From: Streptomyces sp. ST2-7A
GTDB lineage: Bacteria > Actinomycetota > Actinomycetes > Streptomycetales > Streptomycetaceae
Length of the DNA: 64,000 nucleotides
Direction of reading: 5' to 3'
NCBI RefSeq assembly: GCF_021390475.1
Contig: NZ_JAJUWS010000032.1
Span: forward strand, 1-64,000
Positions 25,640 through 35,145 of this stretch are shown piece after piece. Numbering within the stretch: position 1 is the first letter of the stretch; every line of letters starts with the position of its first letter. The notes beneath the pieces are model-generated. The model was not told where the DNA came from. It worked only from the letters and a program-made list of their open reading frames with translations, and did no database searches. The position numbers and the translations under genes were made by a program.

Positions 25640-28116
25640 CCGGGCCCGAGCGCCCCCCGGGCGCCACCGGCCCCGCCACCGGCCCCACAACCCTGCGCGA
25701 CCGCCCCACCACCGATCCCGCCCGTCCCCTTCCCGGGGCACCGGCGTTCCCCGATCCGCCCGGACCGGTGGCCCAGTGGGTCCGGGACCTGTGGATGGGG
25801 GTGCGCTTCGCCCTGTTCGGTGGCCGGGAGGGACTGCTGCGCACCTCTCTCACCGCGCTCGGCGTCGGCTGCGGTGTCGCGGTGCTGCTGCTGGCCGCGG
25901 CGATCCCCAACCTGATGGCAGGCCGGGAGGACCGCAACGCGGCCCGTGCCCACGACTACAGCTCGGCCGCCTCGGGGGAACTCGCCCCCGGCGCCGGGAC
26001 CGTGCTGCTCATCGCCGAGAGCACGCAGTTCCGCGGCGAGTGGGTCGTCGGCCGGATCCTCCACGCCGAGGGCGACGACCCCGCCCTGCCACCGGGGATC
26101 ACCGAGGTTCCGGCCCCCGGCACCATGGCCGTCTCCCCGGCCCTGCGCGACCTCCTCGAATCCCCCGACGCCCCCCTGCTGACGCCCCGCATCCCCTATG
26201 AGCCGGTCGGCCTCATCGGGGACGAGGGTCTCGCCGGCCCCGACGACTTGGTCTGGTACGCGGGGGACCCGACACTCGTCGAGCGCGTCGCCGACGGCGA
26301 GGACGTCGAGCGGGTGGACTCCTTCGGCGTCCGGGCACCGACAACGCCGCTCGACCCCGTTCTGTTGCTCCTGTTGGTCGTCGGTTGCGTGGTGCTGCTG
26401 CTGCCGGTGGGCGCGTTCATCGCCACCGCCGTGCGGTTGGGCGGTGAGCGCCGGGACCGCCGTCTGGCGGCGCTCCGTCTGCTGGGCACCGACGTGCGCG
26501 CCACCCACCGCATCGCGGCCGGGGAGGCCATGGCCGGTGCCCTGGCAGGCCTGCTGGTGGGGACGGTGGTCTTCCTGTTGGGCCGCAACCTGCTCGCCGA
26601 GTTCCGGATCTTCGGCTTCAGCGCCTTCGCCGGGGACGCGATCCCGGCGTGGCCGATCGCCCTGCTGATCCTGATCGGCGTGCCGATGGCCGCCGTGATG
26701 GTCACCCTTCAGGCCATGCGCCGGGTGGCCGTGGAGCCGCTGGGCGTGGTGCGCACCTCCACCCCCCGGCGCCGCCGGTTGTGGTGGCGACTGCTGCCGC
26801 CGGTCGCCGGTCTCGCCCTGTTGCTGCCCATGATGCTCTCGGACAGCGAGGAACCGCAGGTGGGCACGGGGGAGATCTGGCAGGTGGCGGCGGGCATCGT
26901 GCTCCTGCTGGTCGGGGCCACCGCCGTTCTTCCGTGGCTGGTCGAGGCCCTCACCGGGCGCCTGCGCGGCGGCCCGGTATCGTTCCAACTCGCCGTGCGC
27001 CGACTGCAACTGGACTCCGGCTCCGCCAGCCGTGCGGTCAGCGGCGTCACCATCGCCGTCGCCGGGGCGGTCGCCCTGCAGATGTTCCTCACCGGCATCG
27101 CCGGACAGTTCTCCGAGGAGACCGGGATGGGGGAGAACTCCCCGAGCCTGAGGTTCAGCACCACCCCCGGGGAGGCGGCGGACGCCCTGGCGAACCTCGA
27201 CGCGTTGTCGGGGGTCACCGGTGTGACGGGGGTCGTCGGATACGTCCAGGAGTACGTGCCCCACCTCGACGACGAGGAGATGTGGACCCAGATCACCATC
27301 GCCGACTGCGCCGCTCTCGTCCGTGTCATCGAGACGGACGGTTGCGCCGACGGTGATGTCTTCCTGGTGACGAGCGAGGAGGGGACCGTGAATATCGAGC
27401 CGGGCGGCTCCGTCAACCTCGCCACCACCCATGATTCCGCCACCGGTGAGCCGTTGGGCACCGATCCGGAACCGTGGACGGTCCCGGCGGAGACCCCCCG
27501 GGTGGCCGTGCGCGAGGACGGTGACCTCGGATACATGCCGTCCGGCATCTACACCACCCCGGCGGCGTTCGCTCCCGAACGGCTTCCCAGCCCTCGGGCC
27601 GAGGCCGAACTGTTCACGGACCCGACGGTGGCGGACGTCGCCGAGCACGTGCGCAACGCCGCCATCGACCTGGGGTCGAACACGTACCTCTTCGAGTTGT
27701 CGCCGACCATCTACAACGACACCTTCGACGACCTGCGCCGGGCGCTGTACGCGGGTGCCGTGATCGTCATGATCCTGATCGGCGCGTCGCTGGCGATCTC
27801 CACCCTGGAGCAGATGCGCGAGCGTCGCCGATTGCTGTCGGTCCTGGTCGCCTTCGGTACCCGCCGCTCGACCCTGGCCGGTTCGGTGCTGTGGCAGACC
27901 GCGCTGCCGGTCGCGCTCGGCCTCCTCCTCGCCCTGGTGGGCGGGATGGGTCTGGGGGCGGTCCTGCTGACCATGGTGGACGTACCGGTGGCCATCGACG
28001 TCCCGTCCATGGTGGTGATGGTCGCCGCCGGTGCCGCCGTCATCCTCGCGGCGACGCTGGCCGGAATGCCGTCGCTGTACCGGATGATGCGCCCGCAGGG
28101 GCTGCGCACCGAATGA
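25636..28116 (+). CDS. FtsX-family ABC transporter permease
   Basis: This 826-aa permease starts at GTG 25636, overlapping the ATPase stop. A Pro-rich cytoplasmic start precedes the first membrane helix (about 65-85). A first FtsX-like unit (about 235-370) is followed by further helices, a large extracytoplasmic region (about 480-690) and a second FtsX-like unit near the C-terminus (about 695-820). This two-unit layout is usual for actinobacterial MacB-like permeases. PadR control of efflux is the natural reading. Confidence 0.9.
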   Translation: MTGPERPPGATGPATGPTTLRDRPTTDPARPLPGAPAFPDPPGPVAQWVRDLWMGVRFALFGGREGLLRTSLTALGVGCGVAVLLLAAAIPNLMAGREDRNAARAHDYSSAASGELAPGAGTVLLIAESTQFRGEWVVGRILHAEGDDPALPPGITEVPAPGTMAVSPALRDLLESPDAPLLTPRIPYEPVGLIGDEGLAGPDDLVWYAGDPTLVERVADGEDVERVDSFGVRAPTTPLDPVLLLLLVVGCVVLLLPVGAFIATAVRLGGERRDRRLAALRLLGTDVRATHRIAAGEAMAGALAGLLVGTVVFLLGRNLLAEFRIFGFSAFAGDAIPAWPIALLILIGVPMAAVMVTLQAMRRVAVEPLGVVRTSTPRRRRLWWRLLPPVAGLALLLPMMLSDSEEPQVGTGEIWQVAAGIVLLLVGATAVLPWLVEALTGRLRGGPVSFQLAVRRLQLDSGSASRAVSGVTIAVAGAVALQMFLTGIAGQFSEETGMGENSPSLRFSTTPGEAADALANLDALSGVTGVTGVVGYVQEYVPHLDDEEMWTQITIADCAALVRVIETDGCADGDVFLVTSEEGTVNIEPGGSVNLATTHDSATGEPLGTDPEPWTVPAETPRVAVREDGDLGYMPSGIYTTPAAFAPERLPSPRAEAELFTDPTVADVAEHVRNAAIDLGSNTYLFELSPTIYNDTFDDLRRALYAGAVIVMILIGASLAISTLEQMRERRRLLSVLVAFGTRRSTLAGSVLWQTALPVALGLLLALVGGMGLGAVLLTMVDVPVAIDVPSMVVMVAAGAAVILAATLAGMPSLYRMMRPQGLRTE

Positions 28117-28464
28117 CGGCGGGGAGTCCGGGGTCCTTGTCCCATCCCGGCCCTCCCCGTGCCGCCCGGGCACGATCGACGCGGACCCCACGGGGGTGGG
28201 ATCGCGTCGGTCGCGCCCGGCACCCCGCCGGTGGTCCCGCCCCCTCCCTCCCCGAGGGGCGGGACCACCGGCGTCGAGGGTGTCCGCGGACCCCGGGGTG
28301 TCCGGGGTCACGGTGACCCCGCGCCCCGGCCACTCGGGGGCGTTCTAGGCTGGTGCCCGCGCCGTCGCCGCCGCGTGTCGGTGACGCGCGTCCGGCGGTG
28401 GGTGCCCGACGCGCCGGGCACGCCGGGACGCCGGACACGCGAGACGAGACAACGGAAGGCCGCC
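28117..28464. other. Non-coding region before fumB
   Basis: It contains the strong terminator at 28227-28272 and a TAGGCT box at 28345-28350 that may be the -10 of fumB. Nothing else is supported. Confidence 0.5.
28227..28272 (+). terminator. Hairpin terminator after the padR-ABC operon
   Basis: A perfect 17-bp stem (28227-28243 and 28256-28272) with a 12-nt loop lies 110 bp after the permease stop. Confidence 0.8.
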
Positions 28465-30129
28465 ATGCCCGAGTTCTCCCACACCGACCTGCTGCCCGTC
28501 GGCGAGGACACCACCCCCTACCGCCTGATCACCACCGAGGGGGTAGGGACCGTCGAGGCGGCCGGGCGCACCTTCCTGCGCGTCGAGCCCGGGGCGCTGC
28601 GCCTGCTGGCCGCCGAGGCCATGCACGACATCGCGCACTACCTGCGCCCCGACCACCTCACCCAGCTGCGGCGCATCCTGGACGACCCCGAGGCGTCGCC
28701 CAACGACCGCTTCGTCGCCCTGGACCTGCTCAAGAACGCCAACATCTCCGCCGCCGGCGTGCTCCCCATGTGCCAGGACACCGGAACCGCCATCGTCATG
28801 GGCAAGCGAGGTCAGAACGTCCTCACCGAGGGCGGGGACGCCGAGGCCCTGTCGCGGGGCGTGTACGACGCCTACACGAAGCTGAACCTGCGCTACTCCC
28901 AGCTCGCGCCGCTCACCATGTGGGAGGAGCGCAACACCGGCACCAACCTGCCCGCGCAGATCGAGCTGTACGCGGCCGACGGCGCCTCCTACGACTTCCT
29001 CTTCATGGCCAAGGGCGGCGGCTCGGCCAACAAGTCCTTCCTCTACCAGGAGACCAAGGCCGTCCTCAACGAGCGCGCCATGATGCGCTTCCTGGAGGAG
29101 AAGATCCGCTCCCTGGGTACCGCAGCCTGTCCGCCGTACCACCTGGCGATCGTGGTCGGCGGCACCTCCGCCGAGTACGCGCTCAAGACCGCCAAGTACG
29201 CCTCCGCGCACTACCTGGACGCGCTGCCCACCGAGGGCTCGCCCGCCGGCCACGGCTTCCGCGACCTCGGGATGGAGGAGCGGGTCTTCCAACTCACCCG
29301 CGAGTTGGGCATCGGCGCGCAGTTCGGCGGCAAGTACTTCTGCCACGACGTGCGGGTGGTCCGGCTGCCCCGGCACGGCGCCTCCTGCCCGGTCGCGCTG
29401 GCCGTCTCCTGCTCCGCCGACCGGCAGGCCCGGGCCCGGATCACCGCCGAGGGCGTCTTCCTGGAGCGGTTGGAGACCGACCCGGCCCGCTTCCTGCCCG
29501 ACACCACCGACGAGCAGCTGGAGACCGCCGGGGACGTGGTGCGGATCGACCTCACCCGGCCGATGGCCGAGATCCGCGCGGAGCTGAGCCGGCACCCGGT
29601 CAAGACCCGGCTCTCGCTCACCGGCCCCCTGGTGGTCGCCCGGGACATCGCGCACGCGAAGATCCAGGAGCGGCTGGACGCCGGTGAGGGGATGCCCGAC
29701 TACCTGCGCGACCACGCCGTCTACTACGCGGGTCCGGCCAAGACCCCGGAGGGCTACGCGTCGGGTTCCTTCGGCCCGACCACCGCCGGCCGGATGGACT
29801 CCTACGTGGAGCGGTTCCAGGCCGCCGGCGGCTCGATGGTGATGCTCGCCAAGGGCAACCGGTCCCGGCAGGTCACCGAGGCGTGCGAGCGGCACGGCGG
29901 CTTCTACCTCGGGTCCATCGGCGGGCCGGCCGCCCGGCTCGCGCGGGACTGCATCAGGAAGGTCGAGGTCCTGGAGTACCCGGAGCTGGGCATGGAGGCG
30001 GTCTGGCGGATCGAGGTGGAGGACTTCCCGGCGTTCATCGTGGTGGACGACAAGGGCAACGACTTCTTCACCGACCCCGCCCTCGAGCAACCCTTCGTGA
30101 CCTCCATCCCGGTGCGCTCCGGCTCCTGA
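28465..30129 (+). CDS. fumB: Fumarate hydratase, class I (iron-sulfur type)
   Basis: The enzyme interconverts fumarate and malate in the TCA cycle using a [4Fe-4S] cluster. It is a full-length 554-aa class I enzyme. Cysteines C103 (MCQDTGT), C222 (AACPPYH) and C316 (VSCSAD) have the 119/94-residue spacing expected for the cluster ligands of this class. The C-terminal domain contains SGSFGPTTAGRMDSYV and KGNRS. ATG 28465 has a GGAAGG site. A strong hairpin follows, then the unrelated class II fumarase. The symbol follows usage in Streptomyces. Confidence 0.95.
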   Translation: MPEFSHTDLLPVGEDTTPYRLITTEGVGTVEAAGRTFLRVEPGALRLLAAEAMHDIAHYLRPDHLTQLRRILDDPEASPNDRFVALDLLKNANISAAGVLPMCQDTGTAIVMGKRGQNVLTEGGDAEALSRGVYDAYTKLNLRYSQLAPLTMWEERNTGTNLPAQIELYAADGASYDFLFMAKGGGSANKSFLYQETKAVLNERAMMRFLEEKIRSLGTAACPPYHLAIVVGGTSAEYALKTAKYASAHYLDALPTEGSPAGHGFRDLGMEERVFQLTRELGIGAQFGGKYFCHDVRVVRLPRHGASCPVALAVSCSADRQARARITAEGVFLERLETDPARFLPDTTDEQLETAGDVVRIDLTRPMAEIRAELSRHPVKTRLSLTGPLVVARDIAHAKIQERLDAGEGMPDYLRDHAVYYAGPAKTPEGYASGSFGPTTAGRMDSYVERFQAAGGSMVMLAKGNRSRQVTEACERHGGFYLGSIGGPAARLARDCIRKVEVLEYPELGMEAVWRIEVEDFPAFIVVDDKGNDFFTDPALEQPFVTSIPVRSGS

Positions 30130-30169
30130 GCCCGCACCCCGGCGCGCGCCGTCGGGGGCGAACAGGGAT

Positions 30170-30207
30170 GCGCCCCGGCGCGCGGCTTCCACCGCGCGCC
30201 GGGGCGC
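30170..30207 (+). terminator. Hairpin between fumB and fumC
   Basis: A perfect 16-bp stem (30170-30185 and 30192-30207) with a 6-nt loop ends 6 nt before the fumC -10 box. It would separate the transcription of the two fumarases. Confidence 0.75.
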
Positions 30208-30213
30208 CCGCGT

Positions 30214-30219
30214 TAGGTT
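30214..30219 (+). promoter_or_regulatory. fumC -10 box (leaderless)
   Basis: TAGGTT ends 7 nt before the fumC ATG, so a leaderless transcript is expected. No good -35 was seen. Confidence 0.5.
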
Positions 30220-30226
30220 CGGGACC

Positions 30227-31726
30227 ATGAGCGCATCCACACCGGAACAGGGACGGGATCGGGGCCGGGAGCCGGCCGCGGCGACGAACACCGGGGCCGG
30301 CGGCGCCCCCGACACCGACCCGGCGACGGACTTCCGCGTCGAACACGACTCCATGGGGGAGGTGCGGGTGCCCGCCCGTGCCCGGTGGGGCGCGCAGACC
30401 CAGCGCGCGGTGGAGAACTTCCCTCTCTCCGGGCAGCGGCTGGAGCCCGCCCAGATCGCCGCCCTGGCCCGGATCAAGGCCGCCGCGGCCGTGGTCAACG
30501 GCCGGCTCGGCGTACTGCCCGCCGACCTCGCCGACGCGATCGCCGGGGCGGCCCGCGAGGTGGCCGACGGCCGCCGGGACGACCACTTCCCGGTGGACGT
30601 CTACCAGACCGGCTCGGGCACCTCCTCCAACATGAACGCCAACGAGGTGATCGCCTCCCTCGCGGCCGAACGCCTCGGCCGGTCGGTCCACCCCAACGAC
30701 CACGTCAACGCGAGCCAGTCCTCCAACGACGTCTTCCCCTCCTCCATCCACGTCGCCGCCGTCGGGGCCGTGCTGCGGGAGCTGATCCCCGCACTGGAGC
30801 ACCTCGCCGACACCCTGGCCCGCCGGGCCGAGGAGTTCACCGACGTGGTCAAGGCCGGCCGCACCCATCTCATGGACGCCACCCCGGTCACCCTGGGGCA
30901 GGAATTCGCCGGTTACGCCGCCCAGGTCCGGTACGGGGTCGCGCGGCTGCGCGACGCCCTGCCCCGCCTCGCCGAGTTGCCGCTGGGCGGCACGGCGGTG
31001 GGCACCGGCATCAACACCCCGGCCGGCTTCGCGGAGGCCGTCGTCGCCGAGCTGACCGCCGACACCGGCCTGCCGCTGACCGGCGCCCGCGACCGGTTCG
31101 AGGCCCAGGGCGCCCGCGACGCCGTGGTCGAGACCTCCGGCCAACTGCGGACCGTGGCCGTCTCCCTCACCAAGATCTGCAACGACCTGCGCTGGATGGG
31201 GTCGGGCCCGCGCACCGGCCTGGCCGAGATCACCCTGCCGGACCTGCAGCCCGGCTCCTCGATCATGCCCGGCAAGGTCAACCCGGTGGTGCCCGAGGCG
31301 GTGCTGATGATCGCCGCCCGGGTGATCGGCAACGACACCACGATCACCGTCGCCGGCGCCTCCGGGAACTTCGAGCTGAACGTCATGCTCCCGGTGCTCG
31401 GCACGAGCCTGCTGGAGTCGATCCGGCTGCTGTCCTCCGGGTCCCGGCTGCTCGCCGACCGCACCGTGGAGGGTCTGGTCGCGAACACCGACCGCTGCCG
31501 GGAGTACGCCGAGTCCTCCCCGTCCGTGGTCACCCCGCTCAACCGGTACCTGGGGTACGAGGAGGCCGCCCGGATCGTGAAGCGGTCCCTGGCGGAGCGC
31601 GTCACCATCCGGCAGGCCGTGATCGACGCCGGCCATGTGGAACGCGGCACGCTCACCGAGGAGCAGTTGGACCGGGCTCTGGACGTCCTCTCGATGACCC
31701 GACCCACCGACCCGGAGCCGGGGTAG
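30227..31726 (+). CDS. fumC: Fumarate hydratase, class II
   Basis: This oxygen-stable, metal-free fumarase is 499 aa. It has a disordered N-terminal extension of about 40 residues before the family start and the class signature GSSIMPGKVN (GSSIMPGK at 343-350). The substrate regions SSNDVFPSS and GRTHLMDATPVTLGQEF are intact. It carries out the same reaction as the upstream iron-sulfur enzyme, so the pair gives redundancy under oxidative stress or iron limitation. A GC-rich hairpin at 31808-31827 may terminate it. Confidence 0.95.
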   Translation: MSASTPEQGRDRGREPAAATNTGAGGAPDTDPATDFRVEHDSMGEVRVPARARWGAQTQRAVENFPLSGQRLEPAQIAALARIKAAAAVVNGRLGVLPADLADAIAGAAREVADGRRDDHFPVDVYQTGSGTSSNMNANEVIASLAAERLGRSVHPNDHVNASQSSNDVFPSSIHVAAVGAVLRELIPALEHLADTLARRAEEFTDVVKAGRTHLMDATPVTLGQEFAGYAAQVRYGVARLRDALPRLAELPLGGTAVGTGINTPAGFAEAVVAELTADTGLPLTGARDRFEAQGARDAVVETSGQLRTVAVSLTKICNDLRWMGSGPRTGLAEITLPDLQPGSSIMPGKVNPVVPEAVLMIAARVIGNDTTITVAGASGNFELNVMLPVLGTSLLESIRLLSSGSRLLADRTVEGLVANTDRCREYAESSPSVVTPLNRYLGYEEAARIVKRSLAERVTIRQAVIDAGHVERGTLTEEQLDRALDVLSMTRPTDPEPG

Positions 31727-32080
31727 GGGCATTCGGGGACACCGGCGGCATCGGGGAAACCCGGAGAACGCGACCGACGGGGACGGGGCGCCCCGGCGCC
31801 GGAGGCGGCGCGGCCGACCGGCCGCGCGCCCCGCGGCATCCCGGAGCGACACCGCGCGGGAGGTCGGGAAGGGGCCGGGGGAGCCGGCCCCCGGGGCCCC
31901 GGGGAGAAGGGCCGGGAGTCTCCCGGGACCCCGGACGGCACGCGCCGACAACCCCCGGGCACACGCCCCTCCGGCCCCGTCCCCGCCGTCCGTGCGCCGC
32001 TCCCCGCGCCCGCGCGGAAGCCCGAGGGGAATGTGGCGGGATCCCCGGGAGGCGAGGGGGCGTGCGCCTATCCTTCACAT
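31727..32080. other. Non-coding region after fumC
   Basis: It holds a short GC hairpin (31808-31827, 8-bp arms GCGCGGCC and GGCCGCGC) and the promoter of the DUF402 gene. No gene was seen. Confidence 0.5.
32069..32074 (+). promoter_or_regulatory. -10 box of the DUF402 gene (leaderless)
   Basis: TATCCT is followed by exactly 6 nt and then ATG 32081. The same TATCCT-N6-start layout recurs before the DUF1707 gene. Confidence 0.6.
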
Positions 32081-32818
32081 ATGACGACACAGCGCGAGCC
32101 CGGGACGGGCGCCGACGGCGCGACGTCGCACCCGCGCTGGCAGCCCGGCGACCACATCCTGTGGCGCTACCGGGCCAACGGCGCGTCCGACGTCCACATC
32201 TGCCGGCCGGTGACCGTCGTCCGGGACACCCCCGACCTGCTCGCCGTCTGGCTGGCCCCCGGCACCCCCTGCGTGCGTCCCCGCCTCCTGGACGGCACCC
32301 CCGTCCACCTCGAGCCGTTGGAGACCCGCTACACCAAGCCCCGGGGCCCGGTGCCGACCACCTGGAGCGGCACCGGTGTGCTGAAGTTGGCGCGCCCCGG
32401 TGACCCCTGGTCGGTGTGGCTGTTCTGGGAACCGGGGTGGCGTTTCAAGAACTGGTACGTCAACCTGGAGGAGCCGCTGCGGCGCTGGTCGGGAGGGGTG
32501 GACTCGGAGGACCACTTCCTGGACATCGCGGTCTATCCGGACCGGCACTGGGAATGGCGGGACGAGGACGAATTCGACCAGGCACTCTCGGTGGGCCTGA
32601 TCGACCCCGGGCAGGCCGATCGGGTGCGCCGGGCCGGCCGCGAGGCCACCCGGCTCATCGGCCGCTGGGGCAGCCCGTTCTCCGAGCGGTGGACCGAGTG
32701 GCGCCCCGCGCCCGGGTGGGGTACGCCCCGGTTGCCGCCCGATTGGCACCGACCCCCGGGGCCGCCGGTGGCGGACGAAGGGTTGCCGGGGACCATCGCT
32801 CCGTCCCGTGCCTCTTGA
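32081..32818 (+). CDS. DUF402 domain protein
   Basis: This 245-aa cytoplasmic protein begins with a beta-barrel-like region (HPRWQPGDHILWRYR) and contains the DUF402 core (about 95-190; WSVWLFWEPGWRFKNWYVNLEEP and DIAVYPDRHWEWRDEDEF). Some DUF402 proteins are nucleoside-diphosphate phosphatases or RNA-associated, but the substrate of this one is unknown. The promoter geometry predicts a leaderless mRNA. The following SpoIIE-type gene has its own promoter starting inside the last codons of this gene. Confidence 0.85.
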   Translation: MTTQREPGTGADGATSHPRWQPGDHILWRYRANGASDVHICRPVTVVRDTPDLLAVWLAPGTPCVRPRLLDGTPVHLEPLETRYTKPRGPVPTTWSGTGVLKLARPGDPWSVWLFWEPGWRFKNWYVNLEEPLRRWSGGVDSEDHFLDIAVYPDRHWEWRDEDEFDQALSVGLIDPGQADRVRRAGREATRLIGRWGSPFSERWTEWRPAPGWGTPRLPPDWHRPPGPPVADEGLPGTIAPSRAS

Positions 32819-32845
32819 AACGGACCCGGTGCCGACCCGTAGGAT
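32815..32845 (+). promoter_or_regulatory. Promoter for the short ORF / SpoIIE-type phosphatase unit
   Basis: TTGAAA (32815-32820), 19 nt, and TAGGAT (32840-32845) form a good SigA/HrdB-like promoter. Predicted transcription starts near 32852. An AGGAGAGG ribosome site at 32873-32880 then leads to the ATG at 32891. Confidence 0.6.
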
Positions 32846-32890
32846 CAGCCCTCACCACCACGAACACATCATCAGGAGAGGCTCCGTCAC

Positions 32891-33109
32891 ATGATTCGTC
32901 CGGTCCGTTCCCCCGGCCCGGCCGTCCCGTGCACCGCCCTCCCGACGCCCGGAAACCCGCTTCCCGGGGGCGCGGTGGGGGGTCGGACCCGCCCCGCGCG
33001 CGCCCCGGCGGCCCGTCGCGACCCGTGCCCGCGCTCCCCGGGGGGGCCGCCCCTCCACCCCCACCCAGCACGCCAGATCCCGCCCGGACGGATGGACACC
33101 CCCTCGTGA
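32891..33109 (+). CDS. Possible 72-aa ORF coupled to the SpoIIE-type gene
   Basis: It has a perfect AGGAGAGG site, an ATG start and high third-position GC. Its TGA overlaps the GTG of the phosphatase gene (GTGA). The product is Pro/Arg-rich with no recognised domain. It could be a translated leader that couples or meters phosphatase synthesis, or a mere chance frame. The ribosome site and stop/start overlap are directly visible. The function is not known. Confidence 0.45.
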   Translation: MIRPVRSPGPAVPCTALPTPGNPLPGGAVGGRTRPARAPAARRDPCPRSPGGPPLHPHPARQIPPGRMDTPS

Positions 33110-35073
33110 CGGATCCGACTCCCCCGCAGCCCGCCGGTCACCGGACGCCCCCGTCCGCGTCTGCCGACACGGCGTCCCTCCCGCACGCCCGGCTGCTGGC
33201 GGAGCCGGGCGAGGACGCGGCGCGGCGTCTCGAGGAAGCCGGTCCGGTCGGCGGGAACGGTGACACGGCCGGACCCGCCACGGGACACGGCGGCACGGTG
33301 CGGTACGGCGTCGGCACCGGCTCGCTCTCCCACGCCGAACGGCTGCGCTTCATCGGCTCGGCCACCCGCCGCATCGCGCGCGGCAACGACCTGGACGAGA
33401 TCGTCCTCGGCCTGTGCCGGGCGACCGTCCAGACCTTCGCCGACGCCATCCTGGTCTACCTACAGGACCCCCTGCCGGTCGGTGACGAGGCGCCCCCCGA
33501 TCGGGTGGTGCTGCGCCTGCGCCGCATCGATCGCCTTCCGGAGAACCTGGCGCGGATCCGGGAGGAGAGCGGCGGGGGAACGGCCGAGGAGTCCGTGTTG
33601 CCCGCCTGGAGCGGTGCCAACCCCCGACTGGAACTCGATCCCACCGGGCCGCTGGGCGAGGTGCTCAGGGCGGTCCGACCGGTCTTCGCCGAGTCGCCCA
33701 CGGCCCGCGCCGCGCTGCGCGAACTCACCGGCAGCATCGGACTGCCCGAGGACGACCGCGCCATCATCGCCCCGCTGCGCGGTCGGCGCCGGGTCATCGG
33801 CGTGACCGTCCTGCTGCGCCGTGCCCACCGGGACGCCTTCGAGCGCGACGACCTCCAGGTCGCCCAGCAGCTGGCCACCCACGCCGCCCTGGGCGTGGAC
33901 AAGGCGGTGCTGTACGGGCGGGAGGCGTCCATCGCGGACGAACTGCAGCGCACCATGCTGCCGGACACCCTGCCCCCCTCGCCCGGCGTGAAACTGACCC
34001 GCCGATACGCCGCCGCCGCGCAGTCCGCCCGGGTGGGCGGCGACTGGTACGACGCGATCCCGCTGCCGCGCAGCCGGGTGGCGCTGGTGGTCGGCGACGT
34101 GATGGGGCACTCCACCACCTCCGCCGCCATCATGGGCCAGTTGCGCACCACCGTGCAGACCCTGGCCGGGCTCGATCTGCCCCCGCAGGAGGTCCTGCAC
34201 CACCTGGAGGAGCAGGCCCAGCGCCTGGGCAGCGACCGCATGGCCACCTGCCTGTACGCGGTCTACGACCCGGTGGAGCGCACCATCACGGCCGCCAACG
34301 CCGGTCACCCGCCGCCGGTGATGCTGTTCGCCGACGGCACCACCGAGTTGATCGAGTTGCCGCCCAACGCCCCCATCGGCGTCGGCGGGGTGGACTTCGA
34401 GCCGGTGGAGGACATCCCGGCCCCGCCCGGCTCCACCCTCGTGCTCTACACCGACGGGTTGGTGGAGTCCCGCACCCGCGACGTCATGGACGGCGTGGCG
34501 TTCCTGCGGGAGAAGCTCACCGATATCGCCCGCATGACCCGACCCGGCGCGGCCGTCCCGCTGGAGCCGATGTGCGACGAGATCCTGGACATCGTCGGGC
34601 CCGGTGACCGGGACGACGACATCGCGCTGCTGGTCGCCCGATTGGAGGGCATCGCGCAGGAGAACGTCGCCGCCCTGCGGATGCCGCCCGCGCCGGAGTC
34701 GGTGCGCGACGCCCGCCGGTTGGTGCGCGAGAGCCTGCGCCGCTGGGAACTGGAGGACCTCCTGGACTCCGCCGAGCTCCTGGTCAGCGAGGTGGTGACG
34801 AACGCCGTCCGGTACGCCGAACGCCCCGTGACGCTGCGGCTGTTGCGTTCCGGTTCACTGCGCTGCGAAGTCGGCGACGACGTGCCGCTGCTGCCGCGTC
34901 CCCGTCGCGCCGGACCCGACGAGGAGGGTGGTCGGGGACTCTTCCTGGTCGAGGAGTTGGCCCGCACCTGGGGCGCCACCCGGCTGGGCACCGGCAAGGT
35001 GGTCTGGTTCGAGATGGACCTCCCGCCGGGTGCCGCGGTGCCCGTCGTCGAGGACGCCGACGCGGAGGGATGA
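33106..35073 (+). CDS. SpoIIE-type PP2C phosphatase with GAF and anti-sigma-like ATPase domains
   Basis: The product is 655 aa. It has a disordered start, a GAF sensor (about 75-265), a SpoIIE/PP2C serine phosphatase domain (about 275-500; GGDWYDAI with metal ligand D313, VVGDVMGH, NAGHPPP, and the final DDDIALLVARL), then a HATPase_c domain of the RsbW kind (about 520-640; SEVVTNAVRYA and GGRGLFLVEELA). Such proteins set sigma-factor or anti-sigma signalling by dephosphorylating an antagonist. GTG 33106 is the best start. It lies upstream of DUF1707 and wblI, as in other Streptomyces. Confidence 0.9.
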   Translation: MTDPTPPQPAGHRTPPSASADTASLPHARLLAEPGEDAARRLEEAGPVGGNGDTAGPATGHGGTVRYGVGTGSLSHAERLRFIGSATRRIARGNDLDEIVLGLCRATVQTFADAILVYLQDPLPVGDEAPPDRVVLRLRRIDRLPENLARIREESGGGTAEESVLPAWSGANPRLELDPTGPLGEVLRAVRPVFAESPTARAALRELTGSIGLPEDDRAIIAPLRGRRRVIGVTVLLRRAHRDAFERDDLQVAQQLATHAALGVDKAVLYGREASIADELQRTMLPDTLPPSPGVKLTRRYAAAAQSARVGGDWYDAIPLPRSRVALVVGDVMGHSTTSAAIMGQLRTTVQTLAGLDLPPQEVLHHLEEQAQRLGSDRMATCLYAVYDPVERTITAANAGHPPPVMLFADGTTELIELPPNAPIGVGGVDFEPVEDIPAPPGSTLVLYTDGLVESRTRDVMDGVAFLREKLTDIARMTRPGAAVPLEPMCDEILDIVGPGDRDDDIALLVARLEGIAQENVAALRMPPAPESVRDARRLVRESLRRWELEDLLDSAELLVSEVVTNAVRYAERPVTLRLLRSGSLRCEVGDDVPLLPRPRRAGPDEEGGRGLFLVEELARTWGATRLGTGKVVWFEMDLPPGAAVPVVEDADAEG

Positions 35074-35133
35074 GCGGCCCCGTCCCCGTGAGGGGGCGAC
35101 CCCGTCGGGCTGGTCGCGATGTATCGCGTTCGC

Positions 35134-35139
35134 TATCCT
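35134..35139 (+). promoter_or_regulatory. -10 box of the DUF1707 gene (leaderless)
   Basis: TATCCT is followed by 6 nt and then GTG 35146, the same geometry as at 32069. Confidence 0.6.
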
Positions 35140-35145
35140 GGCAGG

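Noticed and set aside
25000..28311. 1103-aa leftward frame over the ABC operon
   Set aside because: Antisense shadow rich in Gly/Arg/His with no recognisable fold; the plus strand has intact ABC motifs.
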